Origin: Isoetes taiwanensis
Lineage: Eukaryota > Streptophyta > Lycopodiopsida > Isoetales > Isoetaceae
Assembly (NCBI GenBank): GCA_021234155.1
Contig: JAJEKV010000109.1
Span: 1,355,193 to 1,419,192 of the forward strand
Direction: 5' to 3'
DNA: 64,000 bases
Part shown: positions 22,374-33,210 of the stretch, piece after piece
Numbering within the stretch: position 1 is the first letter of the stretch
How the letters are laid out: each line of letters opens with the position of its first letter
Notes under the pieces: generated by a model
What the model was told of the DNA's origin: nothing
Database searches by the model: none
Seen by the model: the letters and a program-made list of their open reading frames with translations, nothing else
Program-made: the position numbers and the translations under genes

Positions 22374-22524
22374 GCATCGGCCTCCTAGAGGGGCCCGCTT
22401 TTTTTTTTTTTAATGTTTGTAATTGGTTTTATTTTTCAATGGGAAAAGTTTTTGACAAATGTACCGAATATTACGCTTCCTATTTTTAATTTTCAATATC
22501 CGTGGTAGAGAGAATGACAAGACA

Positions 22525-22590
22525 GATCACACGGCTTAAACCCTTCATAGGGTTTTAAAGCTCGTGGTGCGATTTCGGTGGTGTGATATA
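22525..22590. repeat. Hairpin element 7, copy 2
   Basis: Left arm GATCACACGGC, right arm TCGGTGGTGTGATA, after gene C. Confidence 0.5.
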
Positions 22591-22818
22591 TACGCAGTAG
22601 TTAGAATAGTTATTAATGTGTTCCAAATGACAAGCACCATTAATGTGTTCTAGCGACAACCGACGTAATCCCCGACACGCGCATGATGCCAATGAAAGTG
22701 TGTTTAATATGTTCAAGCGCCAATATGTATAAATTGAGGTCCTTGCATGTGCTCCTTCCGCCGTTAGAGTCTTTGCTCCTCACTTCTATAATCTTAACGC
22801 CCCTCCCATTTGTCATCT

Positions 22819-23278
22819 ATGGCCTCCACATCCTCAACCGATAATGGAAAACGCAAGAGGATAGAACTCCCTTCCGACATAGTGTTGGGTGTTCTAATGA
22901 AGAGGTTGAAGGAGCAAGATGATCTTCTAAAGGAAAACGCCGTTACAATTCAGCAGAAAGAAGAAGAGAATGAATTCAACCTTCTCATGCTTCGTGAGCC
23001 GAGAGGCAAATCAAAGCGTTGAATAGAAGGTCGACAGATGACATGCCCCAACAACCGCACCGAGGTGGTTATGACGGCAACGAGGATGCTAATTCAGTAA
23101 GAACACGCTTGTGCTATTGGGACAGAGCGGACATGTACAAAGAGATGGTGGACGATTGGAGGAACGCTTTGATAGGGTGATTGCTCGCTTGAGGGGAAGA
23201 GATGAAGACGAAGACGAGGACGGAGCTGATGATGATGATGAAGATAATGAAGAAGAGCTCGCGACCGAGCAACAATGA
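22819..23278 (+). CDS. Small coiled-coil gene D, copy 2, acidic tail
   Basis: About 150 codons from ATG 22819 to TGA 23276-23278 with one frame change near 23020-23160. Residues 1-67 are open: MASTSSTDNGKRKRIELP, then the core VLGVLMKRLKEQDDLLKE and a Gln/Glu-rich coil (TIQQKEEENEF). The second half, 23160-23278, reads EERFDRVIARLRGRDEDED, then a run of Asp/Glu ending EEELATEQQ. The first block and the tail are in different frames. KRKR could be a nuclear localisation signal. An acidic tail after a coiled coil suggests binding to a basic partner; this is inference. Confidence 0.5.
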
Positions 23279-23435
23279 GTCGCTGTATTTTGTTTTTCAA
23301 TGTAACATCTTTCACAACTTTAATCAAAAGTAACCCTTTTTTATTATTATCTTGTAAAGCTTCACACGACGCCGGCCACATAAATGCAAGCAATAGCTTA
23401 ACTCCAATCGCTCAACCGCCAGATGATACAAATAA

Positions 23436-23500
23436 GATCACACGACGCCGGGCTACAGCTTGTGTAAACAAGGTTGAGGCAAGTACTTCAAGGCCGTGAA
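23436..23500. repeat. Hairpin element 8, copy 2
   Basis: Left arm GATCACACGACGCC, right arm AAGGCCGTGAAC. It lies between gene D and the convergent minus-strand gene. A lone left arm TTCACACGACGCC lies at about 23361. Confidence 0.6.
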
Positions 23501-23567
23501 CATGCTACACATTACAAGTATACTTTACCCGATTCTTTGTCTCTTAGATCTCCACCGCTATGGCATG

Positions 23568-25540
23568 CTAGTGGGGCCCTAGAATTTTGCCAAGCAACTT
23601 TCCGCTTTCTTCAAAGATTATGCCAATGGTGTTTACGACTTCCGGTTGCTCCTTAAAGCCGACCTTCTTGTCGTATTTAGCCATCGCCTTTATAAAACCA
23701 CTCACATCCGCCTTAGAGGGTTGGTTCCCACATTTCCACCCCCTTTGAGTGTTACGATGAAAGGCTATTTTAGCTTGTTTATGCGACTTCTCCATGCCTT
23801 GTGCACTCCACAATCGCTAGGCTTCCATACTTCCTAAAACCAAGGTGCATGAGCCCAAAAGATGTGCAAGTAGTGCGGACTTCACTCTCTCCCCATGCCC
23901 TATGAAAGCTTTAATAAATTTGTTATTCGCTTGCACGAACATTTCTCGCATCTTCTTCTTGAGGTCCATTCTCCAATGTATGGGAACAATTCGCATAATG
24001 CATCCCATGCTTTTTTTTTTTCCTCAATGCCGAACGAACGCCATCTCAGGCGGGTCCTCGCCCGCATCAACCAAAGAATTTTCCAAATTCATAGACCTTT
24101 TCTCCCATCCGTTTCCGCTCGTGAGCCTCTCTATGATTCTTTATGAAGCGCCGAAGCCATCCCTCCAATTGACACCTTTACGAGGCACACTTGTTCTTCC
24201 CCGCCTCGCTTTCATCGAAGCTCTAATCTTACATTGCCACCATGCAAACCTCGCTTCGATAGAACATGTTCAACTCTACGAATTCCTTCCTCTCTTCTTT
24301 TTTGTCCAAATGTTCCACACGAATCAAGCAGCTCAAAAATATCATCTTGTCGATGATTCTCACAAAGCCGCAAAGTGCGATATGAACCCTCTCTAATGGA
24401 ATGGGGAAAATGCCATGGAACTTGGGATCTTCTTTCTCCTCTATTAGAGCATTTGCTTGGTTAAGGGACAAGGTTGAAACAGCCTTCCCCAAGATTTGAC
24501 TTCCTTGCATGATTGCAAAGATGCATAACTTTTGCATGTTCCTTGTCCTCCTCCACTTATGTTGTACATTGCTTTCTCGCTTTTAAATCAGACGCCAAGT
24601 GAAAAATTACTTTGTAAGATCCATAGTGATCTACTTGCAATTTTTCCCTCCCTCGAATCTAGATATTAGACTCCTGGATGTCGGGCTTGATTGAACACCC
24701 ATTTCAAAACCTCGTGGGTTTCTTTTCTCAACTTTAAAGAGACCTAACCACCGTGTGTCATCTTCGATTGACATGAGAACCATTTTTCCGCAAGACGCTT
24801 CTTCTCCTCGTCCCACACCTCTACATCTTTTTTGTTATTCTTGTTGCTTTTGATTTAGCATGTGCAATTGCATTCTCAATTGCTCTATTCATGATGACAA
24901 CGGATACCCTCTCATACTTCTCAAACTTGGTCGGCCCCATTTCATCCAATTTTATGCAAACTTCAATCTCACCATTAGTTTCTCGCGAATCGTTAAGTCA
25001 TAATATTTGACAAGGAATTGTAAGAGAGTAACTGTGTCAACCCAAAGATTATTATGCTCATTCATTCCAACTATATCACAACAATCCTTGCCATTCTTAT
25101 CTTTTATGGCTATGGCAGACCAAAGACATTCAACGTGGTGCATCTCTCCTAATATGGCATACACCATCTTTGTCCTAGTAACCCTTGTATTCTCGACAAT
25201 TTGTGGACGGGAGCTTAATACTTTTTGTGCCCATTCTTTTCAACGCTTCGTGGAATGGCTTGAATAGAGAACGGTAACCAAGCCTACCGATGCCTACATC
25301 ATCACAAACAAATTGTAGACATCCGCCGCTTCTAACTTCTTGTAGATCTCCCCTAGTACCATTTCCAATACCATCTTCTTGAGAGGAGAGTTGTAGGGCT
25401 GACAAATCATGTCCACTATCTCCCCTGCTCGTCGCTAGGTTCTTCACTACGTAACCAAGATTGCTTCTAGTTTCCCCAGATCTTAACCGCCTTTTGCTAG
25501 TGTTGTAAACGGACCTTTGTGGCCGCGGACTTCGCCTCAA
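23568..25540 (-). pseudogene. Longer minus-strand gene, copy 2 (unrecognised)
   Basis: Open minus-strand segments at 25175-25540, 24952-25167, 24631-24816, 24229-24537, 23817-24008 and 23568-23813 could together encode 500 or more residues, with frame changes between them. Best-kept peptides are ILGEMHHVECLWSAIAIKDK, NLWVDTVTLLQFLVKYYDL, DPKFHGIFPIPLERVH and KQAKIAFHRNTQRG. Shared peptides between copies favour true coding. I do not recognise a family. The segments end near a hairpin at 23436-23500, between this gene and the convergent gene D. Confidence 0.45.
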
Positions 25541-26857
25541 TGCACCTGATCCAAACTTCAGCCTCTATCTGGCCGATAATGCTTCTTCCTTTCTCGCAGC
25601 CAAGGGTGTTTTCTTCAAATTTTTAACCTACATTGAAGCTCAAAGTTTGCTCTTTTCGAGCTCTTGATCTTTTCTGCAGCTGCCCTATCACCAATTTGAC
25701 TTGTCCACTTCAGATCTCAAAGAAGTTTCCTCCCCAAGTCATTATTCCTTTCCTTCATCACAAAGGAGTAATGAAGCGAGAGAAAAAAGAGTCACCGGGT
25801 TTAAGTTATAATTCTCTTGTGACAATCGGAAGCAGCCATCTCAAGGAACTCAGATTCGATTCAATGCCTTCATCCTCTCTCAATCTCTCACAATATCCCA
25901 AGAGGCCGAGTTACCGCCACCACAAAATCGGACTAAACTTGAAACGCCCCGAAATGACTTCTTTCCTGCCACTCAACGGATCCAATGGATATAAACCGCC
26001 ATCCGCCTGTGATGTCGATACTTTTTGAGCCCGCAAAGCAAAAATGTGTCGAGGTCTAAGTTCTTATTTTTAGACCTCTTTTTTATGATTGAAGACCGGA
26101 GCATATTCCCCGAAGTCGGGCTTGATCCTTATCCACACATCATTTGAGCTTCCATACCGCTGCGGATCGCACGGGCCAAAATGAATGTGTACAATTTGTA
26201 TGCCCCAAAGACAATTCGCTTCGCTTGAGGCTCAAATCACATAACCTCGCTTTTGAAATTTGCAACGCATATGGAAAAGTCCATTCTCCTACAATCCATG
26301 CTTTTATATTAAAAGCAAATTCAAAATTCGAATTGTAGGGGGCGGAAGCCCAGATTGGGATGAAGTAAAGATCCCTAAGCATTTAACTTTTAAGGCGCAA
26401 TCGCAAAATACCAAAACGAAAAGTCTAATACAAAGCTTCAACCTACACATTCAAATTTTGAAATGTAGAAGGCGGAATGGACTCTAAATGAAAATAGGGC
26501 AAGACAAGAATCGGTGATGCGATGATTGGTATCCGACAAAACCAAGAGACACCGCCATGAGTTGCCTGTATGCTATAATGCAAGTGGCTTTTTAGAAGCC
26601 ACGCGTTAAGGCCAACTGTCCCGACAACAAGAGAATTAAATACATATGGCGCCATAGATATGCGATTCTTTATTCCCGAGAATATTCCAAGCAACTGACG
26701 GGAAAAAAGGGCGAAATATGACGGGAATGGTTGATAGGAGGCCATTTTAGTTCATAAAACATAATATAACTTGGAATGATAGATATTTTATATGCAAATG
26801 GGAGACTATTGACGAGGGACTTGTGTTTAGTTTTAATTTGACAACAAATAAGAAAGT

Positions 26858-26924
26858 GGATCACACGATGCGAATTTAGTGTGTTCCATTTTTGTTGCAT
26901 ATGTACTATTCGCTTGGTGTGATC
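26858..26924. repeat. Hairpin element 9, copy 2
   Basis: GGATCACACGATGCG and CGCTTGGTGTGATCC flank an AT-rich interior. This is one of the best-paired examples in either copy. Confidence 0.55.
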
Positions 26925-27321
26925 CTTGAAAAATAATATGCTCTTTGAAAAGGGATGATGACTTATGTACTTAAGAGTGGTAACACATGTACAGTAAAAA
27001 AAAAGTTAGGTATTCAAATGGAATTAGAAGCAAAAACTTTTTACATTCAAAATTTTTATGGTCAGATGGCTTTACATCATTTTGTAAATTTAAATGCCCT
27101 GAGGCTTCAACTATTCACAACAAAAAGCCCTGAGGCTTGCAAATATATGGTAAGAAGTCGGAGGCAAGCTCGACTAAGAACAAGGAAAAAAAAAAATAAG
27201 AGGTGCTCTCCTAACAAATTTCATTCATCCGCTTCATCATCCGCAAAAAAAAATAAGAAATAACCGCTAGTTGAATGCTTAAGAAAAGAAAGAAAACATG
27301 CATGTACCATGAACTAACGCC

Positions 27322-27630
27322 ATGAGCTCCTCAAGTCGCCAGATTCGCTTCAACTTCTTCATCTTCTTCATCATCTTCGGCTTCTTCTCCGCTTCGGTAG
27401 ACCACTCATTTTCTCAAGAATCTCCTATCCAAATTTTCAAGAACACTGTGATGAACTCCTCGCCCGAATTTCCTCTCGATTCTCATTCTCTCGATTCCTC
27501 GCCAAAGGAATCGAATCGGAATCGAGGCATTCGTGAGCAAGAACCGTGGGCAGCGGAGGGAACTCATGGAGGGAACACCTCTTCCAGCCGCAATAGGCTT
27601 CTTGAGGACACCTCCCATCTTCCGAGCTGA
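27322..27630 (+). CDS. Possible secreted small protein
   Basis: A 102-codon ORF just outside copy 2. Residues 1-9 are polar/basic (MSSSSRQIR), residues 10-25 are a hydrophobic core rich in Phe and Ile (FNFFIFFIIFGFFSAS), and a cleavage site is plausible around residues 25-32. The rest is hydrophilic, Ser- and Glu-rich, with no Cys pairs. It ends TSHLPS then TGA. This is the layout of a plant secreted peptide precursor, but I do not recognise a mature-peptide motif. No TATA box was seen. It could be chance. Confidence 0.35.
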   Translation: MSSSSRQIRFNFFIFFIIFGFFSASVDHSFSQESPIQIFKNTVMNSSPEFPLDSHSLDSSPKESNRNRGIREQEPWAAEGTHGGNTSSSRNRLLEDTSHLPS

Positions 27631-27828
27631 TCTCTTCATGGCGATGGACTAGAGAAATTGGGCGAGGATCTAGCAAAGATTGGGCGAGATTGGGGAGAAT
27701 GGGCCAATCTAGGGCCGAATAGATATAGGCTGGATTAGACGGAAAATCGTAGGGAATGATTCAGTGATTCCAAATTCTATCAACCATCATTACATGCCAT
27801 TATGTGCATATCTCAAATTTGAGCCATA

Positions 27829-27945
27829 TCTAATATCTTCCTTTTTAACCTTATACCTAAATATCCAATATCTTCCTTTTTTTAACCTTATTCCTAAATA
27901 GCCAATATCTTCCTTTTTAACCTTATTCCTAAACCTATATGATTT
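27829..27945. repeat. Short tandem repeat, about 37-bp unit
   Basis: Three imperfect units with AATATCTTCCTTTTTAACC and TTATTCCTAAAT. A 63-codon minus ORF across them simply translates the repeat. Confidence 0.75.
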
Positions 27946-28079
27946 GAGTTTAACCCGAAAATGAACACCGATATAATTCAATTTAACATACTATTTAATA
28001 CCAAGATGCTACGCCACACTATGTCGATAATTGGGATTTAAAAAAAAAACACTCCAAACCCTCCTCGACAAAACCACGT

Positions 28080-29010
28080 AAGTGCCGAATTCACTTGTGT
28101 TTAAGTTTAATTTGACAACAAGCAACTTCCATATCGTAGATCGCACGACCCGAAATCAAGGTGTGGTATTTTTATGCCCCAACACAATTCGCCTTCGTGA
28201 GCCGAACGTCCGCATTTAACTTCGCTTTTGAAATTTGCAACGCATATATGGAAATCGAAAAGTCCATTCTCCTACAATCCATGCTTTTATACATTAAGCA
28301 AATTCAAATTTGGAATTGTAGGGGGCGGAAGCCCGATTAGGATGAAGTGAAGATCGGTTATAGCGCAGCCGCAAATACCGAAAATGAAAGTCCGATCCGA
28401 TACAAAGCTTCAACCTACACATTCAACTTTTGAAAATGTAGAAGGCGGTGACGCCGCACGCTTACCAAGAGACACCGCCATGAGTTGCCGGTATGCTATA
28501 ATGCAAGTGGCATTTTAGAAGGCGCCACGTGTTGCATCAAATCCGTCTAATGGGGGCGCCCCGACAACCAAATGTAATTAAATACATATGGCGCCATGAA
28601 TGTGCAATCCCCTTATTCCTAAGAAACTCCGCGCCTTCCAGGTCCCCCGGGGCCACCGATGACAATGGAGAGGGCCTCCAAAACGAAAACCAAAGGCTGC
28701 CGTGTTCTAGAAGGGTTTGGCGCTTTTGGGGCCGAGACTTGGTCTCACCTGCACTTGGGACCTGGCCGAGAAGCCGCAGCCAAGAATACGGAGCAAGGGG
28801 AACCGACGGAAGGGGGAGTTTGGGCCTGTCCTCCTCCGATGTGGCAAGTAGAAGTCGGGGGCGCTTTGCAAAGGGCAAGACATTCATAAATTCGCAATTA
28901 ATGCATTGTACCTAAAAATAAATTCTGATTTTTTGCCACCGGATTCCTAACCCATCTCCAGCACACAGCCCCAATTTTTCAAATTTTCTGAGAAGGTCTA
29001 GGTCAAAGGG
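28080..29010. repeat. Truncated third copy of the large-repeat ends
   Basis: 28128-28600 resembles 26150-26660 (shared TCCATTCTCCTACAATCC and ATGGCGCCAT blocks). 28610-28990 resembles the end of a 1.1-kb unit, including GATGTGGCAAGTAGAAG and GAAGGTCTAGGTCAAAGGG. The intervening gene block is missing, so this is an internally deleted or rearranged copy. A further weak relative lies at 29500-29760, where a CTATATATAT run resembles a TATA box. Confidence 0.75.
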
Positions 29011-29829
29011 TTAGCTAAGGTCAAAGGAATGGAGTTTGTGGGATCGTTGTACTTGGGGTTGACCTTGGCTCACCGGACGCTATACTTGGTCTAAGATTGC
29101 ATTGGACGAAACCCCGCGGACTTGCCGATTCTAGAAGGGTTTTTTTTTTGGTTTTTCTCGCTCCCCTAAAGCTATTTGACATGGATGGCATAACTAACTT
29201 GTAATGAACTGGTTTTGTTTCTAAAACAATTGTACCTTTGATGAAAGATTGCTTCATAGTTTCCAAGTGAAAAATTTTTTAATGTGTCCGCACCGCCTTT
29301 GTTGCCCCCTCGGTCAAAGACTCCGCCTTTTTCGATGCACACTTTTTTAGTTATGCATTTTATTGCATTTATGGTTTATAAATTCATAGTTAATGCATGG
29401 CATGGAATTAAATTATGGTTTTGGTCACCGGCTTCCATGGTCATCACCAAAGATACGTGAAAATTTCAAAATTTTCTGGATAAGGTCCGACCCAAGCGCT
29501 AGGTTAGAACGGTCCGGGCAGCCCATTGTTGGGCAAGCATGACCGCACCCTTCCCCAAGTCAAACAAGGCGACTTTGAATGGCCACCTCAAGAGGGGGGA
29601 GAGTCCCGGCCCCGTGAGACGGACCCCAAAAAAAATGTTCTCGAGGCAGCCCGCTTCTCGCACCGCCTCCTGGATCAGATGCTAATGAACACCCTCCCCG
29701 GCTTCAGGCCTCTATATATATCCGACCGCTGAATCCTCCTCCGCTCAAGGATCCAGTACGTGACTGCTCAAATAAGCCTAGGGACAAACTTTAATGAGCT
29801 TCACATTAAAAAAAAGATGCAAAACAATA

Positions 29830-29945
29830 ACGCCGCTATAACAAAATACGCCGCGAAGACGCCGCAGGCGACGCGCAGATTTGAAATAACGCCGCGTCTA
29901 TGCGACGCGGACGCCGCATGCGACGCCTCGTAATATTTTGAAACC
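29830..29945. repeat. GC-rich CGACGC/GCATGC tract, left border
   Basis: Dense ACGCCGC, GCGACGCGG and CCGCATGCGACG motifs in both orientations. The same vocabulary recurs at 36770-37265, so the two tracts may be subterminal repeats of one element. No gene lies here. Confidence 0.5.
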
Positions 29946-30089
29946 GCTGGCGGCCGGCTTTTCCTAAACTTCTTTTTGCCCTACTTCTTCGAGGTTCTTG
30001 GGCGATCCATCGTAGTACCCCGATCTACCCGCAAGCAACTATTCTAAGGTTAGTATATCATGTTTTTTAGATTGAATAGGTTTTTGGAT

Positions 30090-30850
30090 TGAATGGTGCA
30101 TGCCCAACCTTCCTCTTTTTTGGTTTCCTTTCCTTCCTCTTCTTCTTTGTTCTTGATTTTTTTCTTCCCATTCTTCCATGCCTCGTTCATTCTTCCTCCT
30201 TCTTTCTTTTCTCATGCTTCATTTCTTCCTCATTCTTCCTCATGCTTCATTTCTTCCTCCTTCTTCCATGCTTCATTCTTTTTCCTCATTCTTTTCTTCC
30301 CATATTTCTTCTTTTCCTCATTTCTTTCTCATTCTTTCTTCCTCATTCTTTCTCATTTCTTTCTTCCTCATGCTTTCATTCTTTATTCCTCACTCTTTCT
30401 CATTCTTCCTCATTCTTTTCTCATTTCTTGCTTTCTCATTTCTTTCTCATGCTTTCATTTCTTTTTCATTTCTTTCTCATGCTTTCTCATTTGTTTCTCA
30501 TTTCCATTCTTTCTCATGCTTTCTCATTCCTCATTCTTTTCCCTCCCTTCCCTCATTTCTTTCTTCTCTTCCCTTCCTTATTCTTCATTTTTTTTTCATT
30601 TCTTATTCTTCATTCTTTTTAATTTCATTTCTTCATTCTTCATTTGTTTCTTATTCTTCACATTTCTTCCTCACTTTCCATTCGATCCTTTTCTTTCCCT
30701 TCCCTTATTTCTTCCTTCCATTCTATTCCCTTCCCTTCTCTTATTTCCTCTTATTTTTTTTCTTCATTCTTTCTTGTTTTTCTCTTATTTCTTCTCTATT
30801 CTATCCTTATTTCTTCTTCGATGTTTTTCTTCTTTGTTCTTATTCTTCTA
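30090..30850 (+). repeat. 760-bp polypyrimidine tract
   Basis: Nearly pure C/T sequence in which TTTCTTCCTCATTC-like words repeat irregularly, broken mainly by A in CAT. It gives three overlapping plus ORFs of 177-252 codons made almost only of Phe, Ser, Leu and His. These are low-complexity artefacts, not genes. Confidence 0.9.
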
Positions 30851-30991
30851 ATGCTTTGTTACTTTTGTTGCAGCTTTCTATTACGATTTGGACCCGACAG
30901 GATCTTGTACACGCGTCCTTATTTTGGTAAGTAGTTGATCGTGACTTGCATTTTATTTTTATAGTTTTAAGTAGGTTAAAAAATTGATGGA

Positions 30992-31060
30992 GTGGCTTGT
31001 TCAAGGGCACGGTCGGCTCCACCTAGAGTGGGGAGGACCATGTACCCGGTTCAAGTCCAC
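30992..31060 (+). repeat. tRNA-sized hairpin repeat R1
   Basis: A 69-bp unit. Ends GTGG and CCAC can pair. An inner stem is formed by GGTC..CTCCAC and GTGGGG..GACC. It contains GGTTCAAGTCC, close to the Pol III B-box consensus GGTTCGANTCC. It is not a standard tRNA by eye. Confidence 0.6.
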
Positions 31061-31096
31061 TTTCACTACAATCATAAATGTTTCCTAGGTTAATGA

Positions 31097-31168
31097 GTGG
31101 TTTGTTCAAGGGCACCTGGTCGGCTCCACCTAGAGTGGAGAGGACCACGTACCCGGGTTCAAGTCCAC
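31097..31168 (+). repeat. tRNA-sized hairpin repeat R2
   Basis: Same unit with CTCCAC/GTGGAG perfect inner stem and GGGTTCAAGTCC near the end. Confidence 0.6.
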
Positions 31169-31212
31169 TTCCAGTTCCACTTGTTATTTTTTAGGTTTAA
31201 AATAAAATTGTA

Positions 31213-31282
31213 GTGGCTTGTTCAAGGGCACGGTCGGCTCCACCTTTGCGTGGAGAGGACTAGGTGTCCGGGTCCAAGTCCA
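31213..31282 (+). repeat. tRNA-sized hairpin repeat R3
   Basis: Same unit. The B-box-like segment is GGGTCCAAGTCC. Outer GTGG/CCAC and inner CTCCAC/GTGGAG stems are kept. Confidence 0.6.
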
Positions 31283-31307
31283 CTTTTCTTCTCATTCTTA
31301 GGTAGAT

Positions 31308-31381
31308 GTGGCTACTCGGCAAGGACATGGTCGGCTCCACCGCGAAAGTGGGGAGGACCAGGTGTTCGGGCCTTAGTTCAC
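31308..31381 (+). repeat. tRNA-sized hairpin repeat R4
   Basis: More diverged unit. The inner stem GGTC-CTCCAC / GTGGGGAGGACC is kept, but the B-box-like segment has decayed to GGGCCTTAGTTC. Confidence 0.5.
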
Positions 31382-31399
31382 GCTTATTGACGGAAGCTA

Positions 31400-31800
31400 G
31401 AGGTAGCTAGGGCTAGGTTAAGTTAACAAGAATCGGATGATTCCCTTCACACCCGTGCTAGTTAAAAAAAAAGGTTAGGCTAACTTAATGTAGTACTAAT
31501 TCACACTAAAAGCGCTGGTAAAAAAATAACTTAACTAATTAACTAAATTATTTCAACATGTCTAGTTAAGTTAGTCAAAGGCATAAAAATTATATGTACA
31601 ATTAACTAAACTTAAAGTGACCTCTATAGTGCTAATTTCTAATTTAGTTAATTTTTAGTTAATTTTGCTAACTAATCCCAACAAGGTGCTAAGATAAGTT
31701 TAGGTAGTGTTTTGGTTAAAAAAGTTAACTAAATTTTGGGACTATCTCGCTAACTAATTAACTAGTAATACTAATGTAAATTGACCGTGGGTCCGAATAC
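31400..31800. other. AT-rich gap, TTAACTAA-rich
   Basis: No ORF of note. TTAACTAA, TTAGTTAA and TAACTAGT words recur in both orientations without a fixed period. Confidence 0.6.
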
Positions 31801-31908
31801 CCTAATCTAACCTATTTAGTTCTTCTTGTTTCTTCTTCTTTTTTTTCTTGCTTTTGGGGCGGGGAGGGGTCTGATAAGGTATTAGTCGCCATAGGGCGGT
31901 TATAAGTA

Positions 31909-32530
31909 ATGATTATATGGTCCGCATACATGTTTGATATTGTCAGATTATGTTGCATTTACTTTGTGCATGCTTGGCTTTTGTATTCATTATTTTGTTT
32001 TGTTTGTAGGCATAAAATGGCCTCAAGAAGGACGAGATGCTTAGTGAAATTAGGGCGCATCCTCATCAATCACATATGCGCATCGAGACCGAATTTAACG
32101 ACATATGCAAACCGATGATCGAATTAACCGCTTTGTAGCATCGGAGAAGAAAGAATGTCGGTCTGAATTATGTGGGAGGTGGCCAGAGCATGAGTCTGAG
32201 TTGGAAGATATGATGAGAAAGAACTTAAAGTCTTGGGTTTGCAATCCTGAGCCAGAATTGAGGATGCTACTTAAGTATAAAGTGCCACTTATGAGCCCCT
32301 ATGCTGAGGCATACGTGGGACGATGGGCTAATTCGTGGCGAAGTGCAAAGGTCCGACGCAAAGATCACAAGATGGCCAGTAGCAGTCTCAATGATGAACA
32401 TGTGAAGGAGTTAGATAGTCTTATCCATGGTGGGAGCTCTATTGGTGCAGGGGCTAGATTATCATTACATGCTCATGATAAATGTGCTGCATTTATTGAC
32501 AGCATTCCTGTGGATGCTGTTGAGTTGTAA
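31909..32530 (+). pseudogene. Unrecognised coding remnant (transposon-like context)
   Basis: Overlapping open frames. One at about 32035-32130 reads DEMLSEIRAHPHQSHMRIET. One at 32105-32530 reads 141 codons with RWPEHESELEDMMRKN and LNDEHVKELDSLIHGG. It may be preceded by an intron, since TTTGTAG occurs just before 32010. No catalytic motif seen. The setting between GC-rich tracts suggests a transposon-borne gene. Related frame pieces continue to about 33500. Confidence 0.3.
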
Positions 32531-33210
32531 AGTGCATTGGTAGTAAACAAGACTGCCAGATATACCAAATCCAGATCTTGGGAACCCTGTACTTTAATCA
32601 AGATGATTATTATACTCGGCATTATGTGGAGAGGCCAAGATAGAGCTGCATCATGGTTGTTGGCTGACAAGTATATCCGTTTCAAGAGCCCAAGTCCAAA
32701 GATTGGCCACACACCCTTGGACTTGCCCCCGAGGTCTTTTTGTGGAGATGAGCCACGTGGACCAATGGTAGTCCCCGCCATTCATGAATGGAGGAACCTT
32801 TGCAATTTACTTGACCATCTTCCCGAGCCAATTCTCTTCTTATAGGAGATGGTCAAATGCAATGCATAGTGCTCCAAGAAGGGCTGATATGAAGATAAGT
32901 GCGAGTGGAAAGCCAAAATGAGACTCGTGGTATAAGCACGTCCTGCAAATAGCTCTCGCCTGCGAAGGAGTCTATGCCATCCACGCCCAGTTGGACACAC
33001 ACAAAGCTCAATTGCAAAAGGGTCAAACTCCATTTTGATGACTCGCTTTACAAATGTGTGGGTGGCTATTGGTGATTGGGACACGGCCCTCCGCTTTTTT
33101 GCAAGGAGCGAATGCCCAAATTGAAGAGCCGCTATACACTACAAGATGGAACCGTGCGATATCCTTGGTGGGAGAAGAGAGTTTTACATCATCATCGATG
33201 ACCAAGCATC

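Larger units (their letters stand above)
14640..27180. repeat. Large direct repeat, copy 2
   Basis: Second copy of the 1-12620 block. It diverges from copy 1 after about 27180. Reading frames are generally better preserved here: genes C and D of the small coiled-coil family are open in this copy over stretches where copy 1 is frameshifted. It also carries intact left arms of the hairpin elements, whereas copy 1 carries intact right arms. Confidence 0.9.

Noticed and set aside
1-27180. Endogenous giant-virus insertion
   Set aside because: Gene density, hairpins and a histone-like gene raised the idea, but no capsid, polymerase, helicase or packaging ATPase was recognised, and the H3 blocks look like host H3.
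30089-30934. Plus-strand ORFs of 177-252 codons
   Set aside because: Pure translation of the polypyrimidine tract (Phe, Ser, Leu, His), open in three overlapping frames. No complexity and no start context.
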